Part shown: positions 12,101 through 15,848 of the stretch, in pieces
Layout: every line of letters starts with the position of its first letter
Numbering within the stretch: the stretch's first letter is position 1
Assembly (NCBI GenBank): GCA_023807065.1
Contig: JAJJLU010004258.1
Span: 1-15,848 of the forward strand
Length of the DNA stretch: 15,848 nucleotides
Source: Isotricha intestinalis
Taxonomy: Eukaryota > Ciliophora > Litostomatea > Vestibuliferida > Isotrichidae
Direction of reading: 5' to 3'
Translations under genes and position numbers: made by a program
Notes under the pieces: generated by a model
Seen by the model: only the letters and a program-made list of their open reading frames with translations
Database searches by the model: none
Told to the model about the DNA's origin: nothing

Positions 12101-12272
12101 ATTATCAAATATTTATATATATACTACTGTAATTGAAAAAAAACCATCTAAAGCTTCAAATTATATAGAAAATTTTGATAAATTATATGAAACAATTACT
12201 ATTTTAGATAATAGAGGAAATATGCAAAATTCATCAAAATCTAGTTTAAATATTAAAACTCTTGGATTATAA
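9195..12272 (+). CDS. CBM20-TPS-TPP fusion protein, probably catalytically inactive
   Basis: This intact 1025-codon frame ends in TAA. Residues 1-105 are a CBM20 starch/glycogen-binding domain that keeps LGNW (W35), K70 in YKY, W82 (VQWE) and N90-R91. Residues 110-215 are an acidic, Asn/Asp-rich linker. Residues 217-700 resemble GT20 trehalose-6-phosphate synthase: SLYLPV (223), DPIFHY (317), FIHRHFPSID (397) and LPFREEIL (411). Residues 760-1010 resemble the HAD-type phosphatase: SENGF (819), WNYEECDAEQG (874), NINKG (919) and GNSENDE (947). Family-critical residues are missing. The Arg of SNRLP is Tyr, DYHL is DLCY (367-370), the R/K pair of R-DYIKG is absent near 508-520, RDGMN is KRGSY (615-619), and the DxDGT nucleophile motif is NLEDI (767-771). 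A Lys-rich KDNKK duplication lies at 683-694. The likely role is a polysaccharide-bound regulatory subunit, by analogy with yeast Tsl1/Tps3 and plant class II TPS. The domain call is sure; inactivity is inference. Confidence 0.92.
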   Translation: MEEQKNCFVQFKFMHQTFPGEEIHITGNIPSLGNWSIENSERMITNNQDYPLWKSKENIIARQNSEIQYKYLIFKDGKFVQWEKTENNANRRVKVGNYFRLVINDPGSTIEKFTPSIPLSIPNTPSKDDYNFYDFEVDSKIMDSNININGDNINNKINLQDLVDNDNKKNILYENEGDEDLLPELNCEEESNDSIDENNCNNIDKDIIEDKEITIDDDLIICSLYLPVYVIKNNNKDDNNKWRIKFVTEPIYRNLYYVTKNEKNIKWVGILNKFYTFNKDELSEIYDLLEKKYKMFPLQITESIYKKLINILKESVDPIFHYMTTNKFCNTFISLDKQFELYRTFNEITTDKLLNIITEKSLILINDLCYFLIPSLLYSMCSNFKHKIVEKISIGYFIHRHFPSIDVFMQLPFREEILKSLLNCSVIGFHIFESNRNFLTAAKVLLNVDYSSTLQGDIVLSYLGRKLIVRVSNISPEPDLIKHVIEKEKFKKLYNELKEVNQDKFVFVSMDGIQFLITIIQKLEGLKRFIEDLGENKNKIIYYQYIYIDSEELDQNNNFILSKDEENLINQIKKFSEEICNQNKENNIIIKVGNYSYSQRLAILASANCFVRTSKRGSYSLGLYEFLLIKIFLNDTNLVEYMFSECINPTLANSIRIIPFDSKSIHEGFIKVYQNLCDKKNSKDNKKISKDNKKNDFNLVKRSSCKKWLFSIFKDIKNANNFQEYFISSGIGLNFKFMKNQNKITELNSKELIDNYELSSRRLIFFNLEDIDLNKTQKIISLLNELGKDSKNLIYIMSKNNETSLLNEFKDLNHLFLVSENGFSFKVPSENNFNKLYTDLISNIWITEVIEMLEPYTKNCEGASIEIQQSCIIWNYEECDAEQGLLYSKQIMNKLESSIKNIKLQINKGINHIKISNKNINKGVFASHIIKDMVMKEKNPDFIWAIGNSENDEILFSYLNKIQKELEEQLSNIYIYTTVIEKKPSKASNYIENFDKLYETITILDNRGNMQNSSKSSLNIKTLGL

Positions 12273-13065
12273 AAATATTTAATTCATTTAAGTTATATGA
12301 TTATCATGATTTTCAAATAAATAGATAAAATTATAAATTAAATGTAAATTTTTCCAATTATTTATTGCAGGTTATTACATTTTAGGTGTATATTTATAAA
12401 AAAATTGTTTAAATCTAAATAAAATAAAAATAATTATTATTTTTTGAATTAATTGAATAAATTTTTAAACAATTTGATAGTATTCAAATATATTAACTAT
12501 TTATACTATTATTTTAATACTAATAGGGATACAAACAAAAATAACACTGAAATTATATAAAATTATCTTTTATTTGTTTATTTAATATAAAAGGAAACCT
12601 TTTGAATACTTTCTTTATTTTTTATATATTTCTATTGTTAAATTATAGATTATTCAGAAGAAAAGGGAACTTAATTTATTTTAAAACATGTAATTTCTTA
12701 TAATATTTTAAAATTTTCTTATTTTTATATGATAATTAAATTAAACATTATTAAAGCTATCCTTTAAAAGAGTAAATTAAAAGATACAAAATAAATATTT
12801 TAATAAATGAATTTATCAGTTGTAAAAGAAAAAAAACTATTTAAAAAATAGATTTTACAGATAAAAAATATTTTTATTATAAGGAAAATTAATAAAAAAT
12901 ATAGGAATATAATATGATGAATAATATAATATAAATAAAATATAAAAATATTAAAAAAAAAATGTAAAAATAAATAAAAAAAATAATGTTATTAAATCAA
13001 CTTTTTACTTAAAAAAAAGTAATAAAACCAAAAAAAAATAAAAAAAAAAATAACCTTAAATTTGA
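12273..13065. other. Intergenic AT-rich region without a recognisable gene
   Basis: About 790 bases lie between two converging units. All frames are stop-rich. The only local structures I see are a perfect 6-bp inverted repeat AAAAGG-AAA-CCTTTT at 12589-12603 and long A-runs at 12950-13050, which border the broken 3' end of the GH3 relic. Some of this sequence may be the unrecognisable remains of the missing GH3 C-terminal domain. Confidence 0.5.
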
Positions 13066-14832
13066 CTAATAGCTTAATACTATTAAAACTATTTTTGAAT
13101 TTGAAAATCTATCTAATACTTGAACTAATAAATCTTCTCCTTTATGCCAAGGTTTTAGATCATTTCCATCACCTACATTTTCTTCTACAATTATATATTC
13201 TTCACCTTAATTTGCTTTGATAAAGATTAATGGTTACATCTGATATATTATATATATATTGATCTACATTTATAATTTTCTCAATTATTGTCCTTGGTTC
13301 TATATCCGAAAATGTTTCATTTATTTCAGTTGAGTTATTTATTTTCCAAGTTAATTCAGTTAAAGTAGCATTTGTGGCATCAAATAGAAATTTGTTCACT
13401 CAAATATGTGTTCCTAATCCGCATCCAAGTCCAATTCCAAGGAAAAATTTGAAAAATCTTTTTGTACTGTTTTTCTCATCTATAAATGTTAGATCATTAC
13501 CTTTTTAACAATTAAAATTTGCAAGCATTATTTCCAATAATTGCATTAGATTTAAATTCATGTCTATTAATTTTATTTTTTTGAAGAGATTAAAAATCAT
13601 CTTTATTCTTTAATAAAACTATACTTTCTCTCCCTGATTGTCTATTTAAATTTCTAGTACTATCATTTAATTTCATTCAGATTAATAGAATTATATTGAT
13701 CTAATAACAGCATGATCAAGTCTTTCTTCAGTAATATTTTTATTTTTAATCCAATTTGGTATTTGATACCAATCACTTCCTTCTACTCCTGTGTTACCAG
13801 AAGGAATATCAGGTTCACCTGGCATTTTTATATCAGATCCATTCGCAAAATGAGAAGAACTATTTCTATTTATAGCCCACCAATCAGAAATTATAAATCC
13901 TTTAAATCCAATTTTATCTTTTAAAATATCTTGTAATAATCTTTTATTTTCTTTCATAAATATTACATTAATAGCATTATAAGATTCCATAACAGAAGTA
14001 ACATCACCTTTCTTATCAGCTTTATAAAATGGTTCAATATATATTTCCCAAAGAAATAGCTCAGGAATATTTGAAGTAGAAATGTCTAGACAATTCTATT
14101 TCATTTATAATGTAATAATGTTTAAAACAAGCTGAAACATTTTGACTTTGAATACCTTTAATAACTTCAACAGCAGCTTCTCCAGTTTGAAAAGGATCTT
14201 CACCGAAAGCTTCCCAAACTCTTCCTCCTAAAGGATTTCTTAAAATATTAATTCAAGGTGTTATAATATGATAGTATTTCATTTATCATGAAATTAATTT
14301 TCCTTGAGAAGCACCAATTTCTAACATTAAAGTTCTATTAAATGTAGAAACTGTATAAATAGCAGCTTGTCATGATTGAGTGTTGTTTGAAAAAACAACT
14401 CCAGCTGTTCCATCTTGTAAATATATTCCAGGAAATTTTCTTTTAATACTTGCATCCATCGAACCCACATATGCTCCTTGCATATTTTCTGTTCTATAAG
14501 TTAATAACTTTTTATCTTCTATTGTATAATTTTCAATCAATTTTTTTTCATTTTAATACTCGCGAGTCCAATCAAAAATTTCTTCAATAAATTCATTATC
14601 TTCATCTTTGGAATATGTATAATTATTATAATCTATCATTAGATCTTCTTTATTATCATCTTTTTTTTACGATGACTATAATAAGAGCAATAAGTATTCC
14701 TGTTATAATAATTGCTTCAAAACAATAATTATTGATTTTAAGTTTCTTTTTGAAGAATCGTGTTCTATAAAATCTGGTTTCTTATTTGAGAATATGATTC
14801 TCTTTTTTTGCACTTGTTGGATTGTAACTCAT
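13066..14832 (-). pseudogene. Decayed membrane-anchored GH3 beta-glucosidase
   Basis: GH3 enzymes release glucose from beta-glucosides. From ATG at 14830-14832 the relic begins with a cytosolic tail (MSYNPTSAKK) and a signal-anchor helix (IIITGILIALIIVIV). GH3 landmarks follow: YLQDGTAGVVF, NILRNPLGGRVWEAFGEDPF, GIQSQNVSACFKHY, TSNIPELFLWEIYIEPFYKA, MESYNAIN, then FKGFIISDWWAI with the nucleophile Asp at 13883-13885. Second-domain pieces follow (ESIVLLKN, IIGNNA, then GEEYIIVEENVGDGNDLKPW). Stops interrupt it at 14782-14784, 14553-14555, 14370-14372, 14283-14288, 14253-14255 and 13691-13693, and frames shift near 14660, 14090 and 13205. It ends at a TAG at 13066-13068 inside the second domain, so the usual C-terminal third is absent. 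13202-13399 and 13691-13990 are pieces of it. GH3 genes of gut ciliates are commonly thought to be acquired from bacteria or fungi. That origin is not tested here. Confidence 0.85.
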
Positions 14833-14915
14833 TTTTTTATTCGATTTAATAATTTAGTAACCATATAATTTTGGGATTTTGAGAATAAAATGAAAAATAA
14901 AAACAATTAATTTTA

Positions 14916-15305
14916 ATGTTTCAAAACAACTCAATGCAACTAAAATTGCTATCTAATAATTAAATAAATAGTGAGAGTTTATTGAATAAATTAATTATTT
15001 TACCTTTTAATTATATTAAAAGCCAAATTGAATTTTTTTACAAAAATAATAAGATTACGGAAGTAAAAACTATAGATTTGGAATTAGGATTAATAATAAA
15101 AATAATTTCCAAAAAAAAAACAGCTTGTATACAATTTAAATAAATAATTGATAATCAAAAGATAATGAATAAACTTCAAATATTTAATAGAGAATGATTA
15201 AAATTTAATAGTTTTTCTGGGAGAGATGATTATTTTTCATTTTTATATGAGGAACTTTATGAATATTATATTAAAATAGAAAATTCATGTAATTGTAATT
15301 ATTAA
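14916..15305 (+). pseudogene. Decayed open frame ending at the transposon junction, unknown protein
   Basis: From ATG at 14916-14918 a single frame runs about 129 codons without a frameshift to TAA at 15303-15305. It is broken by TAA at 14961-14963 and 15141-15143 and TGA at 15195-15197. The translation is protein-like: ESLLNKLIILPFNYIKSQIE, then ITEVKTIDLELGLIIKIISK, then MNKLQIFNRE, then FNSFSGRDDYFSFLYEELYE and a Cys-containing tail (NSCNCNY). The upstream stops could derive from Gln or Trp codons. The final TAA lies inside the TTAA that borders the PiggyBac-like end, so the true 3' end may have been cut by that insertion. No family is recognised. The gap 14833-14915 between this frame and the GH3 start is a short divergent spacer. 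Confidence 0.45.
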
Positions 15306-15338
15306 CGCCTCATCTACCCGTTAGGGAGCCCTCGCTCC
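15302..15338. repeat. Candidate TTAA target site plus terminal repeat of the PiggyBac-like element
   Basis: After TTAA (15302-15305) the sequence switches from almost pure A/T to a block that is clearly G/C-rich. The block contains a 5-bp stem GGAGC-CCTC-GCTCC (15325-15338) and an alternative overlapping CCC-GTTA-GGG stem (15317-15326). PiggyBac termini typically start with a C-rich 12-20 bp inverted repeat immediately inside TTAA; this fits in position and composition. Whether it is an inverted repeat depends on the far end, which is not present. Confidence 0.55.
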
Positions 15339-15340
15339 AC

Positions 15341-15376
15341 ATAGATTCAAGGTCACTACCTTGGATTTATTTTTTT
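15341..15376 (+). other. 13-bp hairpin followed by a T-run, subterminal in the transposon
   Basis: ATAGATTCAAGGT (15341-15353), loop CACT, then ACCTTGGATTTAT (15358-15370) form a 13-bp stem with two G-T wobbles. Six more T follow (15371-15376). It may be a subterminal transposase-binding palindrome of the PiggyBac-like end, or the 3' end of a small RNA with a polymerase III-type T-run. The location inside the presumed transposon end favours the first. I found no tRNA-like cloverleaf here. Confidence 0.45.
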
Positions 15377-15440
15377 AAATAAAAAATTAAAAGTTAATTC
15401 TCTGTTAACTATATAATAAATTTTATTGTTTTTATTTTTA

Positions 15441-15848
15441 TTATTTTTTATTATAAAACATAATTTTGTGATATTTACCAAAGTATTCAGGATGTAAATA
15501 TATATTACATTCTATACATGTGTAAGATGTTTTATTTCCAAAAGTTTACATCTTTTTTGTTTATTTACTGTATGACCAATATTATGGATAATTTGTCTAA
15601 TACTTGGAATAATATAATTACTATTATTATTTATTATTTCATTTTCTTCATTATTTTCATGATATTCATTATTGTCATTACTTATTAATTTTTTATATCT
15701 TTCAAATATATATTTTATAATTCTTTCTTTAAATTCTAATGTAGTTGATTCTTGTTCATATCTTGTATCATATATTTTTTTTGTATTGATTATAGCTGTA
15801 TCTATATCAAATAATAATATTTTTTTATACTATTTTTTAGTAGTTCTT
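15441..15848 (-). pseudogene. PiggyBac-type transposase, C-terminal part, broken
   Basis: On the minus strand the window edge begins in a frame RTTKK, then TAG (15830-15832), then YKKILLFDIDTAIIN. Family members have a conserved Trp at the TAG position (KKWYKK-, then LFD-A--NA), so this is a nonsense change that a single G-to-A would give. The frame continues (EFKERIIKYIFERYKKLI) through an Asn/Glu-rich stretch to QKRCKLLEIKH. A one-base change in a T-run near 15540 then moves it into NKTSYTCIECNIYLHPEYF and a TAA at 15441-15443. That ending matches the Cys-rich C-terminal finger of PiggyBac transposases (RC-C-, KT-Y-C-C, CF--YH), here with two of its Cys positions altered. The catalytic Asp residues lie upstream, outside the window. 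A domesticated, functional copy is unlikely with these breaks. Confidence 0.75.

Larger units (their letters stand above)
15302..15848 (-). mobile_element. PiggyBac-like DNA transposon, one end, truncated by window edge
   Basis: Three things coincide here. There is a TTAA at 15302-15305, the target and duplication of PiggyBac elements. Directly after it is an abrupt GC-rich block, CGCCTCATCTACCCG and onward to about 15363. About 80 bases further in is the 3' end of a minus-strand PiggyBac-type transposase relic. The orientation is right for an element whose transposase reads toward this end. The opposite terminus, its inverted repeat and the second TTAA lie outside the window, so the element's boundaries and copy number cannot be checked here. 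Confidence 0.7.

Noticed and set aside
13712..13924. 70-codon plus-strand frame
   Set aside because: It is the antisense shadow of the GH3 segment that carries the SDWW motif.
13066..14832. Short introns explaining the breaks in the GH3 gene
   Set aside because: The breaks fall inside conserved motifs with no GT...AG pair around them, and removing sequence would delete required residues.
15306..15370. tRNA, 5S rRNA or hammerhead ribozyme in the GC-rich block
   Set aside because: Neither strand gives a cloverleaf with a GGTTCRANYCC-type T arm, the 5S internal boxes, or the CUGAUGA/GAAA ribozyme core. The TTAA border and the adjacent transposase relic explain the block better.
1..15848. Tetrahymena-type code (TAA/TAG = Gln) for the whole window
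   Set aside because: eL39 and two long genes contain no TAA or TAG in about 1,630 codons, use CAA freely, and end at TAA. The broken genes also have frameshifts, which a changed code would not cure.

Overview
The window looks like nuclear DNA of a ciliate that uses the standard genetic code. It is extremely AT-rich, coding and non-coding alike. Two long intact genes (577 and 1025 codons) and the tail of a ribosomal protein gene contain no in-frame TAA, TAG or TGA, and encode Gln as CAA throughout. A CBM20-TPS-TPP fusion, a two-pass membrane protein with a ciliate-type 'KIQD-LSQIGG' motif, and a GH3 glucosidase relic together suggest a litostome, perhaps a gut or rumen form. That placement is inference from gene content.

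Layout, left to right: the 3' end of ribosomal protein eL39 (+, 1-101); a decayed VHS/GAT-type trafficking gene (+, about 276-1566); a very large decayed gene for a membrane-anchored protein (-, about 1578-5776); an AT-rich spacer; an intact two-pass membrane protein (-, 6157-7890); a weak relic (+, 8159-8383); a decayed gene of unknown function (-, 8439-9114); about 80 bp of divergent spacer; an intact CBM20-TPS-TPP protein (+, 9195-12272); about 790 bp with no gene; a decayed, membrane-anchored GH3 beta-glucosidase (-, 13066-14832); a decayed frame of about 129 codons (+, 14916-15305); and, starting at a TTAA, the end of a PiggyBac-like transposon whose broken transposase (-, 15441 onward) runs out of the window.

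The most interesting points are these. (1) The trehalose-synthesis-type protein keeps its starch-binding residues but appears to have lost the key residues of both catalytic domains, so it reads as a glycogen/starch-bound regulatory pseudoenzyme. (2) The PiggyBac-like end is a sharply GC-rich, hairpin-forming block directly after TTAA, and it abuts the last codon of a decayed frame. (3) Intact and heavily broken genes alternate. Many nonsense codons in the broken ones sit where Gln or Trp is plausible, which fits C-to-T/G-to-A decay but also makes the genetic code worth checking. The genes do not form an operon or a shared pathway; the only thematic link is alpha-/beta-glucan and trehalose metabolism (CBM20-TPS-TPP and GH3).
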